The notes: a model not told the origin generated them from the sequence alone. Shown: positions 1 through 6,422, counted from the stretch's first letter. The stretch: 9,039 nt of DNA from JBOFSR01 sp051651645 (GCA_051651645.1 JBOFSR010000025.1:1-9039), one strand, 5' to 3'. Numbers and translations: made by a program.

Positions 1-66
1 ATTGCCACAGCCGCTTTTTCCAGAAATTGCAATTCTCATTTTCTTGTTTGAAATACTATAACTCAT
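1..66 (-). CDS. cmk: (d)CMP kinase, N-terminal fragment (cut by window edge)
   Basis: Only the first codons lie in the window. From the ATG at 39 they read MRIAISGKSGCGN, a beta strand followed by a P-loop, as in the archaeal/spirochaete-type cytidylate kinases that phosphorylate CMP and dCMP for nucleotide synthesis. The P-loop is deviant: the usual GxGK lysine position holds Asn. Two in-frame starts exist. The ATG at 66 lies one base after the yicC stop (TAATATG) with an AGGA about 12 bases upstream. The ATG at 39 matches where I recall the family starting but has no Shine-Dalgarno. I give the longer form. It is the last visible gene of the hisS-tetR-yicC series and probably co-translated with yicC. 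Another P-loop kinase is possible because so little is visible. Confidence 0.6.
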   Translation of the reverse strand, partial: MSYSISNKKMRIAISGKSGCGN

Positions 67-67
67 A

Positions 68-937
68 TTATTCAATATTCCTGCTTTGCTCCCGAATATT
101 TTCAAGTGCGTCTTTAGCAGTAATAACGTATGGGGCAAGTTCAACACACTGATTTTTTGATCCGATTGTATTAATTTCACGATTTATTTCTTGACAAATA
201 AAATCGATTTTTCTTCCCGAGCAGAGATTACCCTGCAATTCTTGATGCAAGGCGTTTGAATGGCTTCGCAAACGGACGATTTCTTCATTGATTGTGTGTT
301 TGACAACCATGAATGCAACCTCCTGCATAAGCCTTTGATTATCAGCATTTTCACCTAACAACTCTTGCATTTTTTTTGCTGTTTGATCATAAAAAACCGA
401 CTCAAGTTTTGGCTGAAAACCTTCAAAAAAATCTATGCACTCATCAAGCTTTGCAAGCATTTTTGTAATATCGCACAAAAGATTTTTACCCTCACGCGAT
501 CGCTCAATAGTAAGTTTAAGTAACGCTTTGTCTAAAATCGCTAAAACTTGATTGCAATACGATTCACAATCACGCTCAATATTTTTTACAAAAACCTCAT
601 TTTGTCGCAATAAAAAAGGAAGAACAGCTTCATTATCTTCTATTTCAAGCTTATTTGCAAGCATTTTTACGGCTTGCTCATATTTTTTTGCAACGTCAAA
701 ATCAACTGAGATTGAAATATTAGAACATTTTTCTTGTATTTTTATGTAAACATCAATTTTTCCGCGCGTAACGGATTGCTGAATTTTCTCACGAAATAAA
801 TTTTCATAGCGTGATAAAAAATTGGGCAGTGCAATATTTATGTCAAGGTATCGGCTATTGTAAGATTTTATTTCAACGCAAATTGTTTCCGACTCGTTGG
901 CAACTTCTTCAAAAGCACAACCAGTCATACTATTCAT
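68..937 (-). CDS. yicC: YicC/YloC-family endoribonuclease
   Basis: A 289-residue protein of the usual YicC length. The N-terminal YicC domain shows SMTGCAF (3-9), VEIKSYNSRYLDI (21-33) and RGKIDV (58-63). The C-terminal DUF1732 part has GRKIDF, QEINREINTIGSK (about 241-261) and ends in IREQSRNIE, the family signature. Characterised members are cytoplasmic endoribonucleases; E. coli YicC is linked to small-RNA turnover and YloC cuts RNA. The start is secure: AGGAAG lies six bases before the ATG, and that ATG overlaps the tetR stop as ATGA, which predicts translational coupling. The kinase gene follows directly. The internal segment (about 150-210) is variable and helix-rich. I see no frameshift and no missing conserved block. 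Physiological targets in this organism are unknown. Confidence 0.93.
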   Translation of the reverse strand: MNSMTGCAFEEVANESETICVEIKSYNSRYLDINIALPNFLSRYENLFREKIQQSVTRGKIDVYIKIQEKCSNISISVDFDVAKKYEQAVKMLANKLEIEDNEAVLPFLLRQNEVFVKNIERDCESYCNQVLAILDKALLKLTIERSREGKNLLCDITKMLAKLDECIDFFEGFQPKLESVFYDQTAKKMQELLGENADNQRLMQEVAFMVVKHTINEEIVRLRSHSNALHQELQGNLCSGRKIDFICQEINREINTIGSKNQCVELAPYVITAKDALENIREQSRNIE

Positions 938-1569
938 GAAGAACTTCCTGTATTGTGCATAGCTAAATCTTCTCTCAATCCCTTCACATTTCCAAACTGC
1001 GAAAACGTAATCGATAAATCAATTAATTGCTCAAAAGGAAGAACACCATCTTTTTCAAACCACAGTGAAAAAATCCCAATTTGCATGGCAGTTAAACCTT
1101 CAACAATGTATTCCGTTGTCGGCATATTTTTTATCTCGGAAGGTAAAAGCAAAAAGAAAAATTCTTTTATCATTTTTTTTAATCTAAAAGAAAATTTTAT
1201 ACTTCCATTTCCTGTAAGAAGCGTTTTCAAATAGGGACTATTTGCGGAATAATAACTTTGAAACACTTTGAAAAAATTATTTGTGAGCTGCTCATCAATA
1301 ATGATAGAATCTTGATGCCCCTTTGCAACCTGAGCTTGCACAAGTGAGAAAATCAACTCTCGAAGCCCTTGCAAAATTTCCATTTCAATTTGATCAAGCA
1401 AATCATACACATCCTTATAATACGTATAAAAGGTTGCACGATTATAACCAGCAAGAGTACTAATTTGCTTTACAGAAATTTTTTCAATCTGATTTTCTTG
1501 ATATAACTTCCAAAAAGCCTGCTTAATGTTTTCTTTTGTTTGACTAACTTGCTCAGTTTTTCTAATCAT
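934..1569 (-). CDS. TetR/AcrR-family transcriptional regulator
   Basis: A 211-residue protein. The N-terminus has the TetR DNA-binding fold: a first helix around TKENIKQAFWKLYQEN (11-26), then ISVKQISTLAGYNRATFYTYYKD (31-53), a clear helix-turn-helix with the family's FYxYYKD ending. The rest is helical, unassigned, and probably the dimer and ligand domain. The ligand cannot be read from sequence. It lies between hisS and yicC, and its stop overlaps the yicC start. No Shine-Dalgarno precedes the ATG. A promoter candidate has its -10 six bases before the ATG, and a 14-bp perfect palindrome overlaps its -35, consistent with autorepression of tetR-yicC-cmk (inference). No in-frame ATG occurs before about residue 63, so the start is fixed by the HTH. 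The conserved fold makes the family call safe; the specific function is open. Confidence 0.9.
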   Translation of the reverse strand: MIRKTEQVSQTKENIKQAFWKLYQENQIEKISVKQISTLAGYNRATFYTYYKDVYDLLDQIEMEILQGLRELIFSLVQAQVAKGHQDSIIIDEQLTNNFFKVFQSYYSANSPYLKTLLTGNGSIKFSFRLKKMIKEFFFLLLPSEIKNMPTTEYIVEGLTAMQIGIFSLWFEKDGVLPFEQLIDLSITFSQFGNVKGLREDLAMHNTGSSS

Positions 1570-1575
1570 ATTTTA

Positions 1576-1604
1576 AGGTTAGCGCAAAACAACAAAATTG
1601 TCAA
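1576..1604 (-). promoter_or_regulatory. Candidate tetR promoter
   Basis: On the minus strand a consensus TTGACA (1604-1599) is followed after 17 bases by TAACCT (1581-1576), a weak -10 that keeps the key T, A and final T. The tetR ATG comes six bases later, so transcription would begin at or next to the start codon. The -35 overlaps the palindrome at 1601-1614. This would give tetR-yicC-cmk a promoter independent of hisS read-through. Confidence 0.5.
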
Positions 1605-1614
1605 CAGCTGTTGA
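1601..1614. promoter_or_regulatory. 14-bp perfect palindrome, operator candidate
   Basis: TCAACAGCTGTTGA is identical to its reverse complement over all 14 bases. It sits two bases beyond the hisS stop codon and overlaps the -35 of the tetR promoter candidate. It has no loop and no following T-run, so it is not a terminator. Position and symmetry suit a TetR-dimer operator, as is common for autoregulated members of this family. That the neighbouring regulator binds it is inference. Confidence 0.5.
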
Positions 1615-1616
1615 TT

Positions 1617-2942
1617 TTAAGAGCTTTCTCGCCCAGTTTTTATCATCGCTATAGACTGCTCGATAGTTATATTTTCAAGCATTTCACGAGTTACAAGATT
1701 TTTGAGTGTTACAAGATTTTTTTTAGAGTCTTCTTTTTTAATTAAAAGAGCGTAGTGAATGCCTTTTTTTTCTGCAACCGTGTATTGTTGATTAATTTTC
1801 TTTTCTTCTGGGAAAACTTCACACGAAATACCGCTCTCCCACAATTTTTGAGCAACTATGAAATAGTGATTCATCAATGATTTATCAAGGCAAAAAATTT
1901 CAGCTTGCACAAAACTCTTTTTTGACTGGATTTTATTCAGCTGCTCTAATCCTGCAATTAATCGATCAAGCCCAATAGAAGAGCCAACGCCAGAAATTTT
2001 TTCTTTCATATAAAGCCCTGCAAGATTGTCGTAGCGGCCACCCGAGCAAATTGAGCCAATCGAAGGCAGCTCGTTCAAAAAGGTTTCGTAAATAATTCCT
2101 GTATAGTAGTCAAGTCCGCGAGTTATCGAGGGATCGAGGGCAAAAAAGTTTTCTATTTGCAGTGCCTGCATTAACGCATAAATTTCACGCAATCGATTTG
2201 AATCCTCATCCGTGCCGCCTGCAAAATGTTCCATTTGAGAAAGTGTTTTTTCAAAAGACTTGCACGGCGTACAAAACTCAAGAATTTCTTTGGCAAATTT
2301 GACGTCTTTATTTTCGCTCATGCAAATTTCTTCTAGGAGTTTTTTTGTTTCTTCAAATCCAATTTTTGTAAGCTTATCAACGGTGCGTAAAATTTCTTCG
2401 CTTTTGGTGCTAAGCTCAATTTTTTTCAAAAATCGATTAAAAATCCCACGATGATTTATTTTGATTGTAACGTCACTTACGCCAATTTTTTCTAAAGCCG
2501 ATTTCATGAGCAACAAAATTTCAAAATCACTTGCCGCAGTGTCTGATCCGACAATGTCAAAATCGCATTGAATAAATTCACGATATCGTCCCGCCTGAGG
2601 TTTTTCACCTCGCCAGACTTTTGCAATATGATAGCGCTTAAAGGGAAAATAAAGCTCGCCTTTATGCTCAGCAATAAAGCGTGCAAAGGGAACGGTTAGG
2701 TCAAATCGCAGGGCAACGTCACGCTTTCCGTTATCTTCAAAACGAAAAACCTGCTTTTCCGTCTCGCCGTCGCTTTTTCGCAAAAGGATTTCGCTGTACT
2801 CAAGCACGGGCGTGTCAATCGGAACAAAGCCGAATTTTCTAAAAATTGCGGTTAATTCTTCTATTAATACAGAGCGATTTATTTCTGCCTCTGGTAAAAA
2901 ATCTCTAAAACCTTTCAAAACTTTTGGTTGAATAATACTCAT
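1617..2942 (-). CDS. hisS: Histidyl-tRNA synthetase (HisRS)
   Basis: A 441-residue class II synthetase that charges tRNA-His in the cytoplasm. The start matches the family (VLKGFRDFLPE, 8-18). LRFDLTVPFARF (78-89) and the motif 2 region from KRYHIAKVWRGE to QCDFDIVG (102-132) form the ATP and tRNA acceptor site. GLDYYTGIIYE (276-286) is the histidine-binding HisA motif, followed by GGRYDNL (301-307) and motif 3, GVGSSIGLDRL (318-328). The tail from about 345 is the anticodon-binding domain. These motifs look more like eukaryotic and archaeal HisRS than the E. coli type. The gene is divergent from tRNA-Val and heads the leftward series. No Shine-Dalgarno is seen before the ATG, and a promoter candidate places the -10 six bases upstream. 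Length and motifs are complete. Confidence 0.97.
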   Translation of the reverse strand: MSIIQPKVLKGFRDFLPEAEINRSVLIEELTAIFRKFGFVPIDTPVLEYSEILLRKSDGETEKQVFRFEDNGKRDVALRFDLTVPFARFIAEHKGELYFPFKRYHIAKVWRGEKPQAGRYREFIQCDFDIVGSDTAASDFEILLLMKSALEKIGVSDVTIKINHRGIFNRFLKKIELSTKSEEILRTVDKLTKIGFEETKKLLEEICMSENKDVKFAKEILEFCTPCKSFEKTLSQMEHFAGGTDEDSNRLREIYALMQALQIENFFALDPSITRGLDYYTGIIYETFLNELPSIGSICSGGRYDNLAGLYMKEKISGVGSSIGLDRLIAGLEQLNKIQSKKSFVQAEIFCLDKSLMNHYFIVAQKLWESGISCEVFPEEKKINQQYTVAEKKGIHYALLIKKEDSKKNLVTLKNLVTREMLENITIEQSIAMIKTGRESS

Positions 2943-2948
2943 TTTTAT

Positions 2949-2977
2949 AGAATATCACAGTCAAAAAATTAAATCAA
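2949..2977 (-). promoter_or_regulatory. Candidate hisS promoter
   Basis: On the minus strand TTGATT (2977-2972), a 17-base spacer and TATTCT (2954-2949) form a plausible sigma-70-type promoter. Only six A/T bases separate the -10 from the hisS ATG, so the mRNA should be leaderless or nearly so. This agrees with the absence of any purine-rich ribosome site. Confidence 0.45.
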
Positions 2978-2997
2978 GAAAGAAGATTTTTCATCAC

Positions 2998-3026
2998 TTG
3001 ACAAAAAGCTAAAATTATGTGAATAT
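2998..3026 (+). promoter_or_regulatory. Candidate tRNA-Val/murB promoter
   Basis: A consensus TTGACA (2998-3003) is followed after 17 bases by GAATAT (3021-3026), preceded by TGT, which gives an extended -10 (TGnGAATAT). TATACA at 3024-3029 is an alternative with a long spacer. Initiation would fall about eight bases before the tRNA. The region just after the -10 contains GGCGAG, a GC-rich discriminator typical of stable-RNA promoters. It probably also drives murB. Confidence 0.5.
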
Positions 3027-3041
3027 ACAGGCGAGTTATTA

Positions 3042-3115
3042 GGGCGATTAGCTCAGCTGGTTAGAGCACCTGCTCGACATGCAGGGGGTCAATGGTTCGA
3101 ATCCGTTATCGCCCA
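3042..3115 (+). tRNA. tRNA-Val (anticodon GAC)
   Basis: A complete 74-base cloverleaf. The acceptor stem GGGCGAT (3042-3048) pairs with ATCGCCC (3108-3114), with discriminator A3115. The D arm is GCTC/GAGC. The anticodon stem CCTGC/GCAGG (3069-3073/3081-3085) encloses TCGACAT, with anticodon GAC at 3076-3078, which reads GUC and GUU valine codons. The T arm is AATGG-TTCGAAT-CCGTT, with one T-G wobble in the stem. CCA is not encoded (TCG follows A3115), so the tail must be added by nucleotidyltransferase. murB begins 13 bases downstream, so processing of this tRNA probably releases the murB mRNA. Confidence 0.97.
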
Positions 3116-3128
3116 TCGAATAAAAAAT

Positions 3129-4013
3129 ATGTCATCACTAATTACAAAAAATCAACCCTTAGCCTCTCTTACAACGTTCAAAATTGGAGGCGTTGCTGAT
3201 TTTTTTGTTATTCCAAAAACAAAAAATGATTTACTGGATGCTCTGGAATGGGCGGACAAAAACAACGAGCAAATCTTTTTTTTAGGTGGCGGATCAAACC
3301 TTGTCATTAGCGATGAGGGAATTGACGGCCTTGTTATTTGCAGCGAATCTCTCAATAAAATCAATTTACGCTACAATGATGAGAATTTTTTCTTAGAATG
3401 CGAGGCGGGCTGCACATTTGAGCAAATTAAACTTTTTTGCGAAAAAAAGTCGTTAAGCGGATTTGAAAACTTTTCTGGACTGCCTGGGACAGTTGGCGGT
3501 GCTGTGTATATGAATGCCCGCTGCTATGAAAAATCAATTTCTGAGCTTGTGCATTCAGTGCAATACCTTGATGCGAGCAAAAAAACTCAAACCTATAAAT
3601 TTATGCAAAGTGATTGGGATTACAAAAAATCGCCGTTTCAAAATACGAACCACGTAATTTTATCTGCAATTTTTAATGTGCATGTTTCAAACATTATGAC
3701 AATTATGCAAAAAAATAGTGAGTTTATCACTGACAGAAAGAAAAAAAGGCAGTTTGATTTTCCCTCGGCAGGCAGTGTTTTTAAAAACAATCGAGATTTT
3801 GGGTGCCCCTCTGGAAAACTCATTGATCAAGCGGGATTGCGTGGCCACCAAATTGGAGGGGCTCAAATTGCACCGTGGCATGGAAATTTTATCATCAATA
3901 AAGAAAATGCAACCGCAAACGATGTAAAAAATCTTGTCGATTTTGCAATTGAGTCCGTATATAAGCAATTTGGCTTTACACTTGAAACTGAAATTTTATT
4001 TGTTGGCAAGTAA
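3129..4013 (+). CDS. murB: UDP-N-acetylenolpyruvoylglucosamine reductase (short, type II)
   Basis: A 294-residue FAD enzyme that reduces UDP-GlcNAc-enolpyruvate to UDP-MurNAc with NADPH, the second committed step of peptidoglycan synthesis, in the cytoplasm. FAD-binding motifs are FKIGGVADFF (17-26), GGGSNLVIS (53-61) and GLPGTVGGAVYMNA (117-130). The substrate domain has SAGSVFKN (213-220) with the catalytic Ser216, then GGAQIAPWHGNFIIN (243-257). LETEILFVG at the C-terminus carries the catalytic Glu288. The length fits type II MurB, which lacks the E. coli-type extra segment. One key position differs: the usual YRxSxF motif reads YKKSPF (165-170), so the conserved Arg is Lys166. The only upstream sequence is 13 A/T-rich bases after the tRNA, with no Shine-Dalgarno, so expression probably depends on the tRNA promoter. 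It converges on the permease gene. Confidence 0.95.
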   Translation: MSSLITKNQPLASLTTFKIGGVADFFVIPKTKNDLLDALEWADKNNEQIFFLGGGSNLVISDEGIDGLVICSESLNKINLRYNDENFFLECEAGCTFEQIKLFCEKKSLSGFENFSGLPGTVGGAVYMNARCYEKSISELVHSVQYLDASKKTQTYKFMQSDWDYKKSPFQNTNHVILSAIFNVHVSNIMTIMQKNSEFITDRKKKRQFDFPSAGSVFKNNRDFGCPSGKLIDQAGLRGHQIGGAQIAPWHGNFIINKENATANDVKNLVDFAIESVYKQFGFTLETEILFVGK

Positions 4014-4047
4014 TCTAATCCGCAAACTTTTTTAACAGTCTCCCTTA

Positions 4048-4782
4048 TTAAAATCCTGTAATTTCTTTAATGACAATCGATAATCCACTAATAATAAAAA
4101 TCAGAATTGTAATAAATCGGACTTTTTTATCATCTAGTTTTTTATCAAACAACTGCCCGACAAAAAATCCCAAGCAAGAAGCAGGAAGCGAAATAAAAAG
4201 CAGAGAGATGGTTTCTTTTGTAAAAAAGCCAATGCTAATATAAACAATGAGTCGAAGAATGCTTTCTGCAAAGAAAATAAAGCAAATATTGGCACGAAAA
4301 TCATTGCGACTTGTAGAAGTGCGTTCAAAGTAAGCAAGAATGAACATGTTGATATTGTAAAGTCCTGCTGTTATTCCTGAAAAAAGGGATGTGATACCCA
4401 TTGCCGCAAAAGATGGCTTAGCGGACTGAACATTTTGTTTTCGCAAAAGCATTTCAAGCCCAATCAGGATGATAATCGCACCTAATACAATTTTAATAAT
4501 AGATGATTGTGCATAAGATAACAAAGCAATCCCGATTAAAGCACCAATCATAACAAAAATTAACACAGGCAATATTTGGCGGATTTTTACTTCTTTTATG
4601 TTTTTTACAAAAAAGTAAAAATTAATTGGTAGCGAAATCACTAAAAGATTAGGCGTTATTACTTGATTAGAATACATAAACGCCAACACAGGCGAGATAA
4701 AAAGAGGTTCGCCAAAGCCTGCAATGCCTTTTATAATTAAACCAAAAAAAAATGCAACAAACGCAACAATATAATTTTCCAT
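4048..4782 (-). CDS. TauE/SafE-family anion permease (DUF81)
   Basis: A 244-residue integral membrane protein with about eight hydrophobic spans: 4-24, 30-57, 69-90, 95-113, 126-152, 164-187, 191-212 and 222-243. Two related halves carry the family's glycine-rich signatures, KGIAGFGEPLF (18-28) and FSGITAGLYNINMFILAYF (134-152); the latter is followed by DFRANICF, like the usual FR(A/S) motif. Members export or import sulfite, sulfonates or other organic anions; the substrate here cannot be read. I chose the ATG at 4782 because AAGGG lies seven bases before it. An in-frame TTG at 4788 would leave only one base between the GGG and the codon. It is single, divergent from the binding-protein gene, and its stop is 34 bases from the murB stop. 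Confidence 0.85.
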   Translation of the reverse strand: MENYIVAFVAFFFGLIIKGIAGFGEPLFISPVLAFMYSNQVITPNLLVISLPINFYFFVKNIKEVKIRQILPVLIFVMIGALIGIALLSYAQSSIIKIVLGAIIILIGLEMLLRKQNVQSAKPSFAAMGITSLFSGITAGLYNINMFILAYFERTSTSRNDFRANICFIFFAESILRLIVYISIGFFTKETISLLFISLPASCLGFFVGQLFDKKLDDKKVRFITILIFIISGLSIVIKEITGF

Positions 4783-4847
4783 ATTCAAGCCCTTTTTCTT
4801 ACGAATTGCAAAAATTCTGCCAACACACTTTGCAAACTGATTTTTTA

Positions 4848-4876
4848 ATTGTAGTGTAAAAACAGCTGATTTGCAA
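4848..4876 (-). promoter_or_regulatory. Candidate promoter of the TauE/SafE-family gene
   Basis: On the minus strand TTGCAA (4876-4871), a 17-base spacer and TACAAT (4853-4848) give a good -10 and a moderate -35, with a leader of about 59 bases. The spacer contains ATCAGCTGTT, which shares an eight-base core with the palindrome at tetR. Two further TTGCAA palindromes lie at 4830-4835 and 4806-4811. In AT-rich DNA this may be chance. Confidence 0.45.
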
Positions 4877-5003
4877 GCATTTCTAAAAAGGCATGAAAAG
4901 CTTAAAATTGTTCAGAAAACTCACTTAAAAATTGATATTTTCTTCTGATTAAGGATTTTTTTCAAGAAAAACAAGTAAAAATGCAAACCTTCAAGCGTAT
5001 TTT

Positions 5004-5042
5004 AAAAAAAAACTTTACAGAAATATTGAGTTATGATATAGT
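5004..5042 (+). promoter_or_regulatory. Strong promoter of the substrate-binding lipoprotein gene, with A-tract
   Basis: TTTACA (5014-5019), a 17-base spacer and TATAGT (5037-5042) each match five of six consensus bases. A run of nine A (5004-5012) sits directly upstream of the -35, where an UP element would contact RNA polymerase. Initiation near 5049 leaves a leader of about 28 bases carrying GGAGG (5068-5072), four bases before the ATG. The rest of the divergent spacer (4877-5003) shows no gene or convincing hairpin. Confidence 0.65.
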
Positions 5043-5076
5043 AATAGTAATTTTTTAAAAACTTATTGGAGGTAAG

Positions 5077-6357
5077 ATGAAAAATTTAGGAAAAAGTCTA
5101 GTCGTTATCTTTCTTATTGCGTCAATTCTTTTAGTTGGATGTGCAAAAAAAGATAGTTCTAGCTCAGAAAAAATTGTTGTAAAAACAATGGCTTATGGTG
5201 ATAATGCAAATGCAGAAGGTCAAGCTTGGGTTCGTGTTGTAAAAGCTTTTGAGGCTGAAAATCCAGACATCAAAATTGACTATGAATTATTGTACGATGA
5301 AGCGTTTCATCAAAAAGTGCTTGCACGACTTGCATCAGGCGATGTACCACATTTAGCCTACATGGGTGCAGACATTCGCTGGGGTGCTCCTTGGGCAGAA
5401 CGTGATCAACAATACGATATGCGTTCAATTCTTGATTCAAATCATTATGATTTATCAAAAATTCCTGCACATGGCTCAAATGGAGAAATCTATCTTGTAC
5501 CAATGGGAACAACAAACGCAACAACTGTTATGTTCACAAACACACGATTATTAAACGAGTTAGGTTTTTCTCAACCAACAACTTATGAAGAAATGATTGC
5601 TATGGTTCCTGCTGCTCGTGAAGCTGGTGTTGAAGTTATTTCAACTCATGGTGCTGACGGATGGCTTTGGGGCTCATGTGTTATGTCTTCAATTCTTGCT
5701 CGTATAACAGGTGATCCAAACTGGATTCAAAAAGCTGTTTCTGGCGAAAGAAGATTTACTGATCCTGAATTTGTTGAAGCATTAGAAGTTCTTGTAACTA
5801 TGGTTAATGACGGCGTTATGCAAGAAAAAGTTGTTCTTTATGATGATGGAACTTCAAAATCAAACTTCAATGGCGGAAAAGTGCTTTTCCACATTGGGGG
5901 ACAATGGGAAGCTGGTGGATTCTCACCTGACATTCAAAGTGTTATGAAATTGACTCCATTCCCTGTATTACCTGGTGAAAGAGGTGCTTCAGGAAGTGTT
6001 GCTGGTGCAATGACAACAGGATATGGTATCACAAGAGCTGGTGCACAAGATGAAAGAGTTCGTGATGCTGCAATGAAATTTATTGATTTCTTTAATTCAG
6101 AAGCTGAAGTTATCCAACGCTGGAGAGACGGTGCAATCGTTGCTCCTATCTTGAGAAACTACAATATTCCTGCTGATATGCCTGCTGCCGCAACTGCAAA
6201 AGCAGATATTGCAACAGCTCCCACAACAGATGTTATCGATGCGTTCCTTTCAGGATCTGCAAACGATGAACTCAATGCTGGTATGCAAAAAATTGTTGCA
6301 GGTCAAGCTACACCGCTTGAAATTGCAGAAAAAGTTGAAAGCTTAGTACGTCGCTAA
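5077..6357 (+). CDS. ABC transporter sugar-type substrate-binding lipoprotein
   Basis: A 426-residue extracytoplasmic solute receptor. It opens with a basic start, a hydrophobic stretch and the lipobox LLVGC, so Cys22 would be acylated, and a Ser-rich linker follows (27-30). The body follows the MalE-like/SBP family 1 pattern: a first lobe with FEAENPDIKIDYE (58-70), QKVLARLASGDVPHLAYMG (79-97) and PMGTTNATTVMFTNTRLLNELG (about 142-163), then FNGGKVLFHIGGQWEAGG (about 265-282), then helices near the C-terminus. It would deliver a sugar or oligosaccharide to an inner-membrane importer. No permease or ATPase gene adjoins it. With its own promoter, GGAGG site and terminator it is an orphan receptor. 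Its frequent GCT, GGT and GTT codons differ from its neighbours and suggest high expression rather than transfer. Ligand unknown. Confidence 0.92.
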   Translation: MKNLGKSLVVIFLIASILLVGCAKKDSSSSEKIVVKTMAYGDNANAEGQAWVRVVKAFEAENPDIKIDYELLYDEAFHQKVLARLASGDVPHLAYMGADIRWGAPWAERDQQYDMRSILDSNHYDLSKIPAHGSNGEIYLVPMGTTNATTVMFTNTRLLNELGFSQPTTYEEMIAMVPAAREAGVEVISTHGADGWLWGSCVMSSILARITGDPNWIQKAVSGERRFTDPEFVEALEVLVTMVNDGVMQEKVVLYDDGTSKSNFNGGKVLFHIGGQWEAGGFSPDIQSVMKLTPFPVLPGERGASGSVAGAMTTGYGITRAGAQDERVRDAAMKFIDFFNSEAEVIQRWRDGAIVAPILRNYNIPADMPAAATAKADIATAPTTDVIDAFLSGSANDELNAGMQKIVAGQATPLEIAEKVESLVRR

Positions 6358-6376
6358 TTTTTCCACTTTTTTAATT

Positions 6377-6422
6377 AAAGCTTAGATCTATGAGATTATC
6401 TTGTAGCTCTAAGCTTTTTTTT
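6377..6422 (+). terminator. Intrinsic terminator of the lipoprotein gene
   Basis: AAAGCTTAGA (6377-6386) pairs with TCTAAGCTTT (6408-6417) over ten bases. After one T/C mismatch, CTATGAGA (6388-6395) pairs with TCTTGTAG (6399-6406), including two G-U pairs, closed by loop TTA. A run of eight T (6415-6422) follows. It lies 20 bases beyond the stop. On the opposite strand the run after the stem is only TTT then AATT, so it should act mainly rightward. Confidence 0.9.

Noticed and set aside
4014..4047. Possible bidirectional terminator between murB and the permease gene
   Set aside because: Only 34 bases with a T-rich run; no stem of useful length could be drawn on either strand.
4783..4788. 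TTG at 4788 as the start of the TauE/SafE-family gene
   Set aside because: It lies one base after the GGG of the ribosome site, too close for initiation; the ATG at 4782 has normal spacing.
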